This document shows, piece after piece, positions 1-8,517 of a DNA stretch of 64,000 bases. This stretch comes from Aeromonas dhakensis (GTDB lineage: Bacteria; Pseudomonadota; Gammaproteobacteria; Enterobacterales; Aeromonadaceae), in NCBI RefSeq assembly GCF_000820305.1, contig NZ_CDBH01000022.1, forward strand, positions 62,001 through 126,000, read 5' to 3'. Below the pieces are notes generated by a model. The model was not told where the DNA came from. It saw only the letters and a list, made by a program, of their open reading frames with translations, and did no database searches. The translations under genes and the position numbers were made by a program. Within the stretch, counting starts at the first letter, position 1. Every line of letters starts with the position of its first letter.

Positions 1-792
1 CGCCAGCTCGCCTCCGAAATGGACAGCCTCAACCAGGAGCGCAAGGAAATAGAGCAGGGGATGCAGCAGGAGGCGCTGGCCACCCTGGAGCAGATCCGGT
101 TTCGTGATGGCGAGGTGCCCTCCGGTATCGTGCTGCACCGGGACGAGTGGCATCAGGGGGTGGTGGGGCTGGTGGCCTCCAAGGTGAAGGAGAAGTACTA
201 CCGCCCGGTCATCGCGTTTGCCGAGAGCAGCGAGACCGAGCTCAAGGGCTCCGGGCGCTCCATCCCCGGGGTGCACCTGCGCGATGCGCTGGAACTGCTC
301 GATACCCGTCACCCCGGCCTGATGGGCAAGTTTGGCGGCCACGCCATGGCGGCGGGGCTGACCCTGCCCAAGGCCAATATCGAGGCCTTCGGTCGCGCCT
401 TCGAGGCGGTCATCGGCGAGCTGGTGACTCCTGAGCTGCTGACCGGGGTGCTGCTCACCGACGGCGAACTGCTGCCGGACGAGCTCACCCTCGAGCTGGC
501 GGAGCTGATCCGCGCCTCCGGCCCCTGGGGTCAGGCCTTCCCCGAGCCGCTGTTCGACGGCGAGTTCGTGCTGGTGCAGCAGCGGCTGGTGGGGGAGAAG
601 CACCTCAAGATGATGCTGACCACGGACTCCGGCCACGCGGTGGATGCCATCGCCTTCGGGGTCGACTTGCAGCGCTGGCCCGATGCCTCGGTCAAACGGG
701 TACGGCTGGTCTACCGGCTCGACGTCAACGAGTGGCGCGGCAACCGTAGCGTGCAACTGCTGGTGGAGCATCTGGAGGCCGCCGGCCTCTGA
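1..792 (+). CDS. recJ: RecJ single-strand-specific 5'-3' exonuclease, C-terminal part (5' end outside window)
   Basis: The reading frame is open from the first base, so the gene starts before the window; about 263 residues are visible. They include the DHHA1-type nucleic-acid-binding region with the GGHAMAAG motif typical of RecJ, then the C-terminal OB-like domain. RecJ degrades single-stranded DNA 5' to 3' in recombination and mismatch repair using Mn2+; the catalytic DHH motif itself lies upstream and is not seen. A strong terminator follows 27 bases after the stop, so this is the end of its transcript. Confidence 0.9.
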   Translation, partial: RQLASEMDSLNQERKEIEQGMQQEALATLEQIRFRDGEVPSGIVLHRDEWHQGVVGLVASKVKEKYYRPVIAFAESSETELKGSGRSIPGVHLRDALELLDTRHPGLMGKFGGHAMAAGLTLPKANIEAFGRAFEAVIGELVTPELLTGVLLTDGELLPDELTLELAELIRASGPWGQAFPEPLFDGEFVLVQQRLVGEKHLKMMLTTDSGHAVDAIAFGVDLQRWPDASVKRVRLVYRLDVNEWRGNRSVQLLVEHLEAAGL

Positions 793-818
793 TCCGTGAG
801 TCTCTCTTGCTGCCTATG

Positions 819-846
819 ACGGCCACCTCAGGGTGGCCGTTTTTTT
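819..846 (+). terminator. Rho-independent terminator after recJ
   Basis: A perfect 9-bp stem (ACGGCCACC / GGTGGCCGT) with a short loop is followed by six T residues. It ends the recJ transcript ahead of the MerR-like gene. Confidence 0.85.
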
Positions 847-941
847 ATGGTGTTAACCCGGATTTTGCCGTTGACCCGTCTATTGCTTCACAGTTTAAGC
901 TTCCCTTCATCGGGTCATGGACCCCACTGCGAGTCGCTGTC

Positions 942-2123
942 ATGAAAATATCCGAACTGGCCAGGCGCTGCGGCCTGGCCCGCTCCACCCTGCTCTATTA
1001 CGAGAAGTTGGGGGTGATTGCGGGCACAAGGGGCGCCAACGGTTATCGCCACTACGACGATGAAGATCTGCAGCGGCTGCGGATGGTGCAGGCCCTGCAG
1101 GCCGGCGGGCTCAGCCTCAAGCAGTGCCTCGCCTGTCTGGCGGGGGAGCTGGAGCAGGCAACGCTGGCAGCCCGGGTCAGGGAGCTGGATGAGGAGCTGG
1201 CGCGGATGCAACGCGCCAGGGATCTGCTGGCGGATCTCGCCGGTTTGCGTGCGCACTCCGGCGACGAGTTCAAGGCCTGGCAGCGGCAACTGCAGCATCA
1301 AGCCCCGCAGGCCTACTTTGCCTGGGTGATGAAGCAGGGATTCAGTGAAAAAGAGCGTTATCACCTGCAGTGGCTGAGCAAAGACATGAATGAACACGAG
1401 CGCTACATCCGGGATTTCAAGCTGCTGCTGGACGACATGAGCTATTGGGGGCCGGGGGATAGCCTCTTTACCCAGCAGCAGTTTGCCGCGCTGCCCAGCC
1501 AGCCTCGCCGGATCTTCGACATGGGCTGTGGGCGGGGCGCCGCCACCCTGGCGCTGGCACAGGTGACGGACGCCACCATAGTGGCCATTGATCTGGACGA
1601 GGAGGTGCTGGCCGCCGTGGTCAGATCGGCCAGCGCGGCTGGCTTTGAGCAGGTCACCACCCTGTGCGCCAACATGGCGGCGCTGCCGGTGGAGCTGGCC
1701 CCCGCCGACCTTATCTGGGCCGAAGGGAGCGCCTACACCATAGGGGTGGTCAATGCGCTCAAAGCCTGGCGGGCGCACCTTGCCGGCCCTGATGCCTGCA
1801 TCGTGCTGAGCGACCTGGTGTGGCTGACGGACACGCCGCCAGAGGAGGCGCTGGCGTTCTGGCAACGGGATTATCCCGCCATGCAGACCCTGGCTGGCCT
1901 GCTCAAGACGGTGCAGGAGGCGGGGTATCGCTGTCTGTGGCACACCGAGTTGCCGCAAAGGGCCTGGCACAACTATCTGGATCCCATCGAACGCAATCTG
2001 GCGCGCCATCGCGCCGAGCTGGGGGATAGCCCAGCCTGGCAGGATCTGAGTCGGGAAGTGGCCATCCACCGCCAATACCTGGGCAGCTATGGCTATGTGA
2101 TCTGCTGCCTGCAGGCAGTCTGA
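942..2123 (+). CDS. MerR-type regulator fused to a class I SAM-dependent methyltransferase
   Basis: A protein of 393 aa. Residues 1-70 form a MerR winged helix (MKISELARR...TLLYYEKLG) and about 75-115 an amphipathic coiled helix as in MerR dimers. From about 185 a Rossmann-type methyltransferase follows, with motif I FDMGCGRG near residues 192-199 and an acidic motif II (IDLDEE). The frame stays open further upstream, but the ATG at 942 starts exactly at the MerR consensus; the upstream extension reads through the recJ terminator and is unlikely to be translated. The fusion suggests that substrate or SAM binding by the methyltransferase domain controls DNA binding, but neither the substrate nor the target promoter is evident. 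It may be co-transcribed with the acetyltransferase 40 bases downstream. Confidence 0.8.
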   Translation: MKISELARRCGLARSTLLYYEKLGVIAGTRGANGYRHYDDEDLQRLRMVQALQAGGLSLKQCLACLAGELEQATLAARVRELDEELARMQRARDLLADLAGLRAHSGDEFKAWQRQLQHQAPQAYFAWVMKQGFSEKERYHLQWLSKDMNEHERYIRDFKLLLDDMSYWGPGDSLFTQQQFAALPSQPRRIFDMGCGRGAATLALAQVTDATIVAIDLDEEVLAAVVRSASAAGFEQVTTLCANMAALPVELAPADLIWAEGSAYTIGVVNALKAWRAHLAGPDACIVLSDLVWLTDTPPEEALAFWQRDYPAMQTLAGLLKTVQEAGYRCLWHTELPQRAWHNYLDPIERNLARHRAELGDSPAWQDLSREVAIHRQYLGSYGYVICCLQAV

Positions 2124-2163
2124 TCAGGCCATCCATTGCAAGATAACAAACGGAGAAAACCTT

Positions 2164-2667
2164 ATGAACATCCTCATTCGACCCGAAACGGGCGCCGATC
2201 ACGACGCCATTGAAGCGGTGACAGTGGCCGCATTCCTCAAGGCTCCCCATACCGATCACAACGAGCAGCTGATCGTGCGCGACCTGCGCCAGGCCGGGGC
2301 ACTCAGCCTGTCGCTGGTGGCAGAGCAGGCGGGGCGAGTGGTCGGCCACCTCTGCTTCTCGCCGGTGACCATCAGCGATGGCAGCCTGCACTGGTATGGT
2401 CTTGGCCCCATTTCCGTCTCCCCCGAGCTGCACGGCAAGGGGCTGGGATCACGGCTGATGGAGGCGGGTCTGGCCGAGCTCAAGGGGATGGGGGCGGCCG
2501 GCTGCGTGGTGCTGGGGGATCCCGGCTTCTACGGTCGTTTCGGCTTCGTGTCCGAGTCGGGGTTGACGCTGCCCGGCGTGCCGGCCGAGTACTTCATGGC
2601 CCGCTCGTTCGGCGCCGCCATGGCCCATGGTGAAGTGCGCTACCATCAGGCCTTTGAGCAGGGGTGA
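2164..2667 (+). CDS. GNAT family N-acetyltransferase, YhbS-like
   Basis: A protein of 167 aa with the GNAT fold. The acetyl-CoA pyrophosphate-binding loop HGKGLGSRL lies at residues 90-98 after the beta-4 strand (WYGLGPISVSP), and a VVLGDPGFYGRFGF stretch matches the YhbS subgroup. Members transfer an acetyl group from acetyl-CoA to an amine; YhbS-like proteins have no firmly assigned general substrate. The start has a good ribosome site (CGGAGAAAACCTT before ATG). It follows the MerR-methyltransferase gene by 40 bases and is closed by its own terminator, so the two probably share a transcript. Confidence 0.85.
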   Translation: MNILIRPETGADHDAIEAVTVAAFLKAPHTDHNEQLIVRDLRQAGALSLSLVAEQAGRVVGHLCFSPVTISDGSLHWYGLGPISVSPELHGKGLGSRLMEAGLAELKGMGAAGCVVLGDPGFYGRFGFVSESGLTLPGVPAEYFMARSFGAAMAHGEVRYHQAFEQG

Positions 2668-2672
2668 GTCCT

Positions 2673-2718
2673 CACCATGAGAGCAGACGTCATGGCGCTT
2701 GCTCTCATGGTGGTTTTT
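2673..2718 (+). terminator. Rho-independent terminator after the GNAT gene
   Basis: A 13-bp perfect stem (CACCATGAGAGCA / TGCTCTCATGGTG) with a 14-base loop is followed by GTTTTT. Confidence 0.8.
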
Positions 2719-2835
2719 AATTGCTGGATTTTTTGATAATCAGGGTTTTTAGCATCGATTAAAGCTGATTTCCCATATGGTAAATTCAATAAATCGAGGA
2801 ATTGTGATAAATTCGCCCCTCTTGTTCCTCTTTGT

Positions 2836-3279
2836 TTGAACCGGATGCATCCCTTGCTGCCCCCTGGCCGACTGTCGACCTGGTCGATGGTCCTCGCCAT
2901 CGCCTGCCTTCTCTGGCTTGCCGCCTCTGGCGCGGCAGGGGTCGTTGCAACCCCGGGGCCGGCAACGGGAGGGCAGGAGGGCTCGATGCAGCTGCACGAG
3001 CCGGCCCAGCGGGGGCTGCTCGACAGCGTCAGCCTGCCGCCTGCCTCCCAGTGGCGCCTCGGCTTCGAGCAGGGGCGGCGACTGGAAGGGGCCGCTCATG
3101 CCGAGCTCTACCAGATGCTGCTGGCCTGGTTCCAGCACGAGATCCTCGGCCTGCTCTGCGGCCTGCTGTTATTCCTGCCCCTCATCTACCTCAGGCAGCT
3201 GGCCGAGCACTTCGGCTATCTGCATCGGCGGCTGCGATGCTGCCACCATCTGCAATTTCGGTTCTGCCACAGCGACTAG
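2836..3279 (+). CDS. Unrecognised small membrane protein
   Basis: An open frame of 147 aa with a TTG start at 2836 or, equally possible, ATG at 2845 (144 aa). No family was recognised. A hydrophobic N-terminal segment (about residues 17-40) could be a signal peptide or anchor. A second membrane helix lies near residues 104-122, followed by a short tail rich in His, Cys and Arg. Three frames are open here, as is common in GC-rich DNA, so coding is supported mainly by the plausible signal and membrane segments and by the position upstream of the nqrE-like gene. The tail looks abrupt, and truncation or frameshift is possible. Confidence 0.45.
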   Translation: MNRMHPLLPPGRLSTWSMVLAIACLLWLAASGAAGVVATPGPATGGQEGSMQLHEPAQRGLLDSVSLPPASQWRLGFEQGRRLEGAAHAELYQMLLAWFQHEILGLLCGLLLFLPLIYLRQLAEHFGYLHRRLRCCHHLQFRFCHSD

Positions 3280-3439
3280 AGGCCGGCTGCACGCCACGCG
3301 CCCGTTCGATCCGATCCTGATCCCTGCCACAGAGTACTGCCTGCGGGCCAGGCTCCGATCCGGCGCCTCTTGCACCGTCTTCGTGCCCGCTTGCGCGCAG
3401 GGAGGCGGCTCCCGTTCGTACCCGTTGTGAGCCGACCCG

Positions 3440-4039
3440 ATGGACTATTACGTAAACCTCTTCATTCAATCGATCTTTGTGGAAAACCTGGCGCTGGCCT
3501 TCTTCCTTGGCATGTGCACCTTCCTGGCCGTTTCCAAGAACATCAACACCGCCTTCGGCCTTGGCCTGACGGTGCTGGTGGTCATGGTGATCGCCATCCC
3601 CCTCAACAATCTGATCTACCGCCATATCCTGCGCCCGGAGAGCACCTTTCTCGGCGAGTTTGATCTGAGCTTTCTCGATTTCATCGTCTACATCGGGGTG
3701 CTGGCAGCCCTGGTGCAGGTGATGGAAATGGTGCTGGACAAGCACTTTCCGGCGCTTCATCACGCGCTGGGCATCTATCTGCCGCTGCTGACGGTGCACT
3801 GCGCCATCTTCGGCGGGGTGATGTTCATGGCGCAGCGGGACTACGACTTCATCGAATCCGTGGTATATGGAGCGGGCTCAGGCCTGGGCTGGCTGCTGGC
3901 CATCGTCGCCATCGCCGGCCTGCGCCAGAAGATGAAGTATGCGGATGTGCCAGAGGGGTTGAGGGGGATTGGCATCACCTTCATCGTGGCCGGGCTGATG
4001 TCGCTCGGCTTCATGTCCTTCTCCGGCATGTCGTTCTAG
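3440..4039 (+). CDS. NqrE-like subunit of Na+-translocating NADH:quinone reductase, standing alone
   Basis: A protein of 199 aa, the normal length of NqrE, with six predicted membrane helices. Conserved NqrE stretches include [12 protein letters not shown] near the start, [14 protein letters not shown] in the middle and [14 protein letters not shown] at the end. Cys26 and Cys121 match the two half-membrane cysteines that, with two from NqrD, hold the intramembrane [2Fe-2S] centre. What is odd is the setting: no nqrD, nqrF or any other nqr/rnf gene is adjacent, and a terminator follows immediately. RnfA is a relative, but the C-terminus reads as NqrE. It may be an extra copy that swaps into the main complex or has drifted to another role. 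Confidence 0.85.
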   Translation: MDYYVNLFIQSIFVENLALAFFLGMCTFLAVSKNINTAFGLGLTVLVVMVIAIPLNNLIYRHILRPESTFLGEFDLSFLDFIVYIGVLAALVQVMEMVLDKHFPALHHALGIYLPLLTVHCAIFGGVMFMAQRDYDFIESVVYGAGSGLGWLLAIVAIAGLRQKMKYADVPEGLRGIGITFIVAGLMSLGFMSFSGMSF

Positions 4040-4052
4040 CCGGGTCGAAAAC

Positions 4053-4080
4053 AACAACGGCCACCCTGGTGGCCGTTGTT
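4053..4080. terminator. Bidirectional terminator between convergent genes
   Basis: A 13-bp inverted repeat (AACAACGGCCACC / GGTGGCCGTTGTT) lies between the convergent nqrE-like and hydrolase genes. T-runs on either side are weak. Confidence 0.65.
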
Positions 4081-4087
4081 GTCTGCC

Positions 4088-4657
4088 TCAGCCCTCCGCC
4101 AGCATGGCGAGCAGTCGGTCACGCACCAGCGGCAGGGTCAGAAAGCCGTCCCGGTCGAGGAAGTGGCCGCCATGCTCCAGGCTGTAGAGTGGCGCAGCCA
4201 GTCGCTCGCTCAGGTGCTGGCTGTAGGGATAGGGCACGATGGCATCATCCCGGGAGGCGATCACCACCCGGCGGGGGGCCAGCGCCATGATGCGGGCCGG
4301 GTCATAGTCCGGAGTCATGAAGGGATCCAGCTCCGGCAGGGTGTGCAGCGGCTGATCGAAACCGGAGACCAGCAGGATCCCCCCCACCTGGCTGCCGGCG
4401 GGCAGCCGGTCGAGCTGGCGCAGTATGGTGATGCAGCCGAGGCTGTGGCCCAGCAGGAAGGTGCGTTCGTCGTGATCCCGCACCAGGTGGTCCATGGCTG
4501 CGTCCCAAGTGGCGGGCTCTGGGTGGTGGGGGTCAGGCATGGCCAGCACCTCGACCCGGACATCCCTGGCCTCGAGTTCGGCCTTGAGCCAGGGAAACCA
4601 GTGAGCGTCGGGGGAGGCGGTATAACCGTGCACGATGAAGAGGCGGGTTTGAGACAT
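4088..4657 (-). CDS. RBBP9/YdeN-type serine hydrolase
   Basis: A protein of 189 aa from the ATG at 4657; the longer in-frame extension upstream is not needed and starts before the domain. It begins MSQTRLFIVHGY, the first beta strand and oxyanion region of the RBBP9/YdeN alpha/beta-hydrolases. The nucleophile elbow GHSLGC puts the catalytic serine at residue 72, and a C-terminal LEHGGHFL supplies the histidine. These small cytosolic esterases have few known substrates. The gene stands alone between two terminators. Confidence 0.8.
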   Translation of the reverse strand: MSQTRLFIVHGYTASPDAHWFPWLKAELEARDVRVEVLAMPDPHHPEPATWDAAMDHLVRDHDERTFLLGHSLGCITILRQLDRLPAGSQVGGILLVSGFDQPLHTLPELDPFMTPDYDPARIMALAPRRVVIASRDDAIVPYPYSQHLSERLAAPLYSLEHGGHFLDRDGFLTLPLVRDRLLAMLAEG

Positions 4658-4771
4658 GGCATATCCTGGGCGGTTGACGATAACGGCGGCCACATCATAA
4701 CAGCGACCGAGGCCCCTCGACATGCCCGTTTCGGGGGCGCCAACCAGCAGGATGTGCTTTGCGACTTGCAT

Positions 4772-4800
4772 AAAAAAGAGCGCCATAAGGCGCTCTTTTT
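4772..4800. terminator. Bidirectional terminator, end of the lipA transcript
   Basis: A 12-bp stem (AAAAAGAGCGCC / GGCGCTCTTTTT) lies just past the lipA stop. It gives a T-tract on both strands. Confidence 0.85.
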
Positions 4801-4818
4801 CTGTCGGTGGGCAGAGGC

Positions 4819-5784
4819 TTATTTGACCTCTTCCCCCTTGGCTTGCAGATCCGCGTGGTAGGAGGATCGCACGAAGGGACCGCAGGCGGCGTGGCTGAAG
4901 CCGAGCTCCATGGCCACATCTTTGAGCTCATCGAACTCTGCGGGCGGCACGTAGCGCTTCACCGGCAGGTGGTGGCGGCTCGGCTGCAGGTACTGACCCA
5001 GGGTCAGCATGTTGACGCCGTGCTCGCGCAGGTCCTTGAGCACCTGGACTATCTCTTCATTGGTTTCGCCCAGACCCATCATGACGCCGGACTTGGTCGG
5101 CACATGGGGGTGCATCTCCTTGATGCGGCGCAGCAGCTCCAGCGACCACTTGTAGTCGGCACCCGGGCGGGCGACCCGGTACATGCGCGGGGCGGTTTCC
5201 AGGTTGTGGTTGAAGACGTCGGGCGGGGTCTCGCGGAACACCTCCAGCGCCTGCTCCATCCGGCCGCGGAAGTCCGGGGTCAGGATCTCGATGCGGGTCT
5301 GCGGGCTGTGCTCGCGGATCTGCTTGATGCAGTCGGCGAAGTGCTGGGCACCGCCGTCGCGCAGATCGTCGCGATCCACCGAGGTGATCACCACGTATTT
5401 CAGCCCCATCTCCTTGATGGTCAGCGCCAGCTTCTTCGGCTCTTCCGGGTCGAGCGCCAGCGGGCGGCCGTGGGCCACGTCGCAGAAGGGGCAACGACGG
5501 GTGCAGATGGCGCCCATGATCATGAAGGTGGCGGTGCCATGGTTGAAGCACTCAGCCAGGTTGGGGCAGGAGGCTTCTTCACACACCGAGTGCAGCTTGT
5601 TCTTGCGCAGGGTGCTCTTGATGTGCTCGATCTTCTGGCTCGACGGTGGCAGCTTGATCCGCATCCAGTCAGGCTTGCGCAGCACTTCCTCGTTGGGATC
5701 CGGCATGAATTTCACCGGGATCAGGGCCATCTTGTCGCCATCGCGCAGCTTGACGCCCGGCTCCATACGAACGGGTTTGCTCAT
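4819..5784 (-). CDS. lipA: Lipoyl synthase LipA
   Basis: A radical-SAM enzyme of 321 aa that inserts two sulfur atoms into the octanoyl chain carried by the E2 and H proteins. Both iron-sulfur sites are intact. The auxiliary cluster cysteines C68, C73 and C79 form the CX4CX5C motif, and the radical-SAM cluster cysteines C94, C98 and C101 form CX3CX2C. The start codon overlaps the lipB stop by four bases (ATGA), so translation of the two is coupled, and LipA acts directly on the LipB product. A terminator follows the stop. Confidence 0.97.
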   Translation of the reverse strand: MSKPVRMEPGVKLRDGDKMALIPVKFMPDPNEEVLRKPDWMRIKLPPSSQKIEHIKSTLRKNKLHSVCEEASCPNLAECFNHGTATFMIMGAICTRRCPFCDVAHGRPLALDPEEPKKLALTIKEMGLKYVVITSVDRDDLRDGGAQHFADCIKQIREHSPQTRIEILTPDFRGRMEQALEVFRETPPDVFNHNLETAPRMYRVARPGADYKWSLELLRRIKEMHPHVPTKSGVMMGLGETNEEIVQVLKDLREHGVNMLTLGQYLQPSRHHLPVKRYVPPAEFDELKDVAMELGFSHAACGPFVRSSYHADLQAKGEEVK

Positions 5785-6473
5785 GATTCACTCTCGGTGT
5801 TTGTTATTGTTTGATAACCAATCAGGCGGGCCAGTTCGGCCACCAGGATGGATTGCGCCTCGGCCACGCTCTGCGGGCCGCCCAGGGCGCTGGTCTGGGT
5901 CATGGCCATGCCCGCATAGCCGCACGGGTTGATGCGCAGGAAGGGGGTCATGTCCATGTTGATGTTGAGGGCCAGCCCGTGGAACGAGCACCCCTTGCGA
6001 ATGCGCAGGCCAAGGGAGGCCAGTTTGGCCTCCATGCCGAGCTCGTTCTTCACGTAGACCCCGGGGGCATCGGCCTTGGCATAGGCGCTGATGTCGCTGT
6101 TGGCCAGGGTATTGATGATGGCGGTCTCCAGGCAGGTCACCAGCTCGCGTACCGTCAGCTTGCTGCGACGCACGTCCACCAGCACGTAGAGCACCAGCTG
6201 GCCCGGGCCGTGATAGGTCACCTGACCGCCGCGATCGCTCTGCACCACCGGGATGTCGCCGGGGGCGAGCAGATGTTCGGCCTTGCCGGCCTGCCCTTGG
6301 GTGTAGACGGGGTCATGCTCCACCACCCAGAACTCGTCCGGGGTGTCGGGGGTGCGGCTGTCGGTGAAGGCCTTCATGGCATCCCATACCGGCTGGTAGG
6401 GACGACGGCCCAGCTGTCTCACCAGCAGCTGGCTGGTGGACTGTGATGACTCGGCGGGAGTTTGGGGTGACAT
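5781..6473 (-). CDS. lipB: Octanoyltransferase LipB
   Basis: A protein of 230 aa that moves octanoate from acyl-carrier protein to lipoyl domains. The catalytic lysine (K150, in [10 protein letters not shown]) and cysteine (C184, in RINPCGYAG) are present, as is the [12 protein letters not shown] loop. It lies between ybeD and lipA on the minus strand and overlaps lipA by four bases. The first 15 residues are hydrophilic and variable, so a slightly later start cannot be excluded. Confidence 0.96.
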   Translation of the reverse strand: MSPQTPAESSQSTSQLLVRQLGRRPYQPVWDAMKAFTDSRTPDTPDEFWVVEHDPVYTQGQAGKAEHLLAPGDIPVVQSDRGGQVTYHGPGQLVLYVLVDVRRSKLTVRELVTCLETAIINTLANSDISAYAKADAPGVYVKNELGMEAKLASLGLRIRKGCSFHGLALNINMDMTPFLRINPCGYAGMAMTQTSALGGPQSVAEAQSILVAELARLIGYQTITNTESES

Positions 6474-6538
6474 CTTTCCTCACTGACAGGCGCTTGGGTC
6501 GGCTGGCACGGCGCTGGTCGCCGGCGGCAAATAATCAG

Positions 6539-6558
6539 TCGCCCCGGTGGCGGGGCGA
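6539..6558 (-). terminator. Hairpin between ybeD and lipB
   Basis: An 8-bp perfect stem (TCGCCCCG / CGGGGCGA) with a GTGG loop lies in the 95-base gap. There is no clear T-run, so it may only reduce read-through or protect the 3' end. Confidence 0.35.
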
Positions 6559-6568
6559 AAGAGGCGAC

Positions 6569-6832
6569 TTACAGGACGTAGCGAACCAGTTCTATGTTGC
6601 CGAGGGCGGTATACATGGCTTCGATATGTTCCTTGCTCTGGGCAGTCACAGTGACCCGGACCGAGTGGTAGTTGCCCTTGGAGCTGGGCTGGACGGTCGG
6701 GCTGTAGGTGCCGGGGGCGTGCTGCTGCAGCACTTCCACCACCATGTCCGGCAGGGCCGGGTCGGCAACGCCGAGCACCTTGAACGGGAACTTGCAGGGG
6801 AACTCCAGCAGTTCATCAAACTTGGTATTCAT
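6569..6832 (-). CDS. ybeD: YbeD/DUF493 family protein
   Basis: A small protein of 87 aa matching YbeD, an ACT-like ferredoxin fold usually found between dacA and lipB, as here. The core reads [11 protein letters not shown], then [12 protein letters not shown]. Its biochemical role is not settled; a regulatory link to lipoate metabolism has been suggested because of the conserved position. The ORF starts [11 protein letters not shown] after a purine-rich AAGGTGAGT stretch. Confidence 0.93.
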   Translation of the reverse strand: MNTKFDELLEFPCKFPFKVLGVADPALPDMVVEVLQQHAPGTYSPTVQPSSKGNYHSVRVTVTAQSKEHIEAMYTALGNIELVRYVL

Positions 6833-7070
6833 TTACTCACCTTTTGCGGTCGTCGCGAGACGACTTTCTTGCTTGTGGCTAATGGCCGTTGGCCCCTCGG
6901 GGCCGCCATACCCCCGTCTGTGCGGGGCAATGCTCAAGTGTATATGGGCATTGCCCGGGCCGGGATCAAGGCCGGACCGGCAGACAAGGGATGGAGGTGC
7001 TGCTTTTTACCACAAATCGTCAGTCGGCGGAACCTGCAGTTTACAGGGTTATTGACTGGCCCGACCCCAA

Positions 7071-7103
7071 AAAGACAGCAGCGGCGCCTGTTGGCGCCGC
7101 TGT
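7071..7103 (-). terminator. Terminator after dacA
   Basis: On the minus strand a 10-bp GC stem (CAGCGGCGCC / GGCGCCGCTG) is followed by CTGTCTTTTT. The 290-base stretch to ybeD (6833-7126) holds no other recognisable gene. Confidence 0.75.
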
Positions 7104-7126
7104 TTGGTCGGGATCCTGCGTGTGGA

Positions 7127-8323
7127 TTACTTGAACCAGCTGGAAACCAGCATCACCAGGTAGTCCCACAGACGGCTCATCAGGCCACCCTCTTGTACCT
7201 CTTCCAGGGCGACCAGCGGTACCTGCTTGATCTCCTTGTCCCCTTGCTTGAGGAACACGGTGCCGACCCGTTGACCCTTGGCCAGCGGTGCCTTCAGCTC
7301 GCTCTCCAGCTGGAAGTCCGCCTTGAGGTTGTTGCCCTGGCCACGGGTGACCAGCACGGAGACGTCCTTGTCGACGCCCAGCTTCACTTCCGGCTTGTCG
7401 CCCATCCAGATCTTCTGGGTCACCAGCTCGGTGCCCGCCTTGTAGGGGGTCAGGCTCTGGAAGAAGCGGAAACCGTAGGTGAGCAGCTTCTTGCTCTCGG
7501 CGGCGCGGGAGGCTTCGCTGCTGGCGCCCAGTACCACGGCGATCAGGCGCATGCCTTCGTTGTTGGTGGCGGAGGAGACCAGGTTGTAGCCGACCTGGCT
7601 GACGTGGCCTGTCTTGATGCCGTCAACCTGCAGGGACTGATCCCACAGCAGGCGGTTGCGGTTGTGCTGGGTGATGCCGTTGAACACGAAGGATTTCTGG
7701 GCGTAGATCTTGTACTCCTCCGGCAGGTCGCGGATCAGGGCCTGGCCCAGGCGCGCCATGTCGTGAGCGGTACTGTAGTGACCTTCCGCATCCAGACCGT
7801 GCGGGTTCATGAAGTGGCTGTCGTTCATGCCGAGTTTGGCGGCCCAGCTGTTCATCAGGCTGGCGAAGGAGTCGGTGCTGCCCGCCAGGAATTCGGCCAT
7901 GGCGACGCAGGCGTCGTTGCCGGACTGGATGATGATGCCCTTGTTCAGGTCATCGACGGAGACCTGCTTGCCCACCTCGATGAACATCTTGGAGGAGTCG
8001 GAGTAGTTCTTGGACCAGGCGTTCTGGCTGATGGTCACCATGTCGGTGCGCTTGATGTTCCCCTTCAGCAGCTCCTGGCCGATGATGTAGGAGGTCATCA
8101 TCTTGGTCAGACTGGCGGGCGGCAGACGCTCTTCGGCGTTCTGCTCGGCCAGTACCTGACCGGAGTAGTAGTCGATCAGGATGTGGGCCTTGGCGGAGAT
8201 CTCCGGCGCGGCGGGAACCACCACGGGGTTGGCGTTCGGCGTCGGGGTCGGTACAGGCGTGTTGGCCTGGGCGGTGGCGCTTATCAGGGAGGCCAGAATA
8301 ACTGAACGGGCAAATTTGGACAT
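7127..8323 (-). CDS. dacA: D-alanyl-D-alanine carboxypeptidase (PBP5/6 type)
   Basis: A protein of 398 aa. A signal peptide ends near residue 20 (ISATAQA), followed by a Pro/Thr/Asn-rich linker. The penicillin-binding motifs are SLTK (S71, K74), SGN (134-136) and KTG (in DGIKTGHV). A C-terminal beta domain follows, and the end (LMSRLWDYLVMLVSSWFK) is an amphipathic helix for peripheral inner-membrane attachment, typical of PBP5/6. It trims the terminal D-Ala of peptidoglycan pentapeptides and helps set cell diameter. Its neighbours rlpA, mltB, rodA and mrdA belong to the same cell-wall cluster. Confidence 0.96.
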   Translation of the reverse strand: MSKFARSVILASLISATAQANTPVPTPTPNANPVVVPAAPEISAKAHILIDYYSGQVLAEQNAEERLPPASLTKMMTSYIIGQELLKGNIKRTDMVTISQNAWSKNYSDSSKMFIEVGKQVSVDDLNKGIIIQSGNDACVAMAEFLAGSTDSFASLMNSWAAKLGMNDSHFMNPHGLDAEGHYSTAHDMARLGQALIRDLPEEYKIYAQKSFVFNGITQHNRNRLLWDQSLQVDGIKTGHVSQVGYNLVSSATNNEGMRLIAVVLGASSEASRAAESKKLLTYGFRFFQSLTPYKAGTELVTQKIWMGDKPEVKLGVDKDVSVLVTRGQGNNLKADFQLESELKAPLAKGQRVGTVFLKQGDKEIKQVPLVALEEVQEGGLMSRLWDYLVMLVSSWFK

Positions 8324-8445
8324 CTTGAAATTCCTGGTGCCTGGTTGGGGTAACCCAAGTTAAAAATGCGGGCTTCACTATACCAGAAGCGACCGTCGGT
8401 CAAAGCCCGACGTGCCATCTGGTCTGGTTTTTTCTCCGTCCGCAG

Positions 8446-8478
8446 CCGCCATCACGCCGGGAAACGACGTGATGGCGG
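8446..8478 (-). terminator. Hairpin downstream of rlpA
   Basis: An 11-bp perfect inverted repeat (CCGCCATCACG / CGTGATGGCGG) with an 11-base loop lies between rlpA and dacA. It has no T-run, so Rho-independent termination is uncertain. Confidence 0.35.
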
Positions 8479-8517
8479 GCCACAGAGGGCGGTTCGGTCA
8501 GCTTGAGCCTGAGACGC

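Noticed and set aside
915..2075. 386-aa open frame antisense to the MerR-methyltransferase gene
   Set aside because: Low-complexity Gly/Arg/Gln content, no recognisable domain and no ribosome site; it mirrors a well-supported gene on the other strand.
4658..4786. N-terminal extension of the YdeN-like hydrolase to 4786
   Set aside because: The extension passes through the lipA terminator; the ATG at 4657 matches the family N-terminus.
6443..8305. 620-aa open frame antisense to lipB, ybeD and dacA
   Set aside because: It spans three known genes on the opposite strand and has biased composition typical of GC-rich antisense frames.
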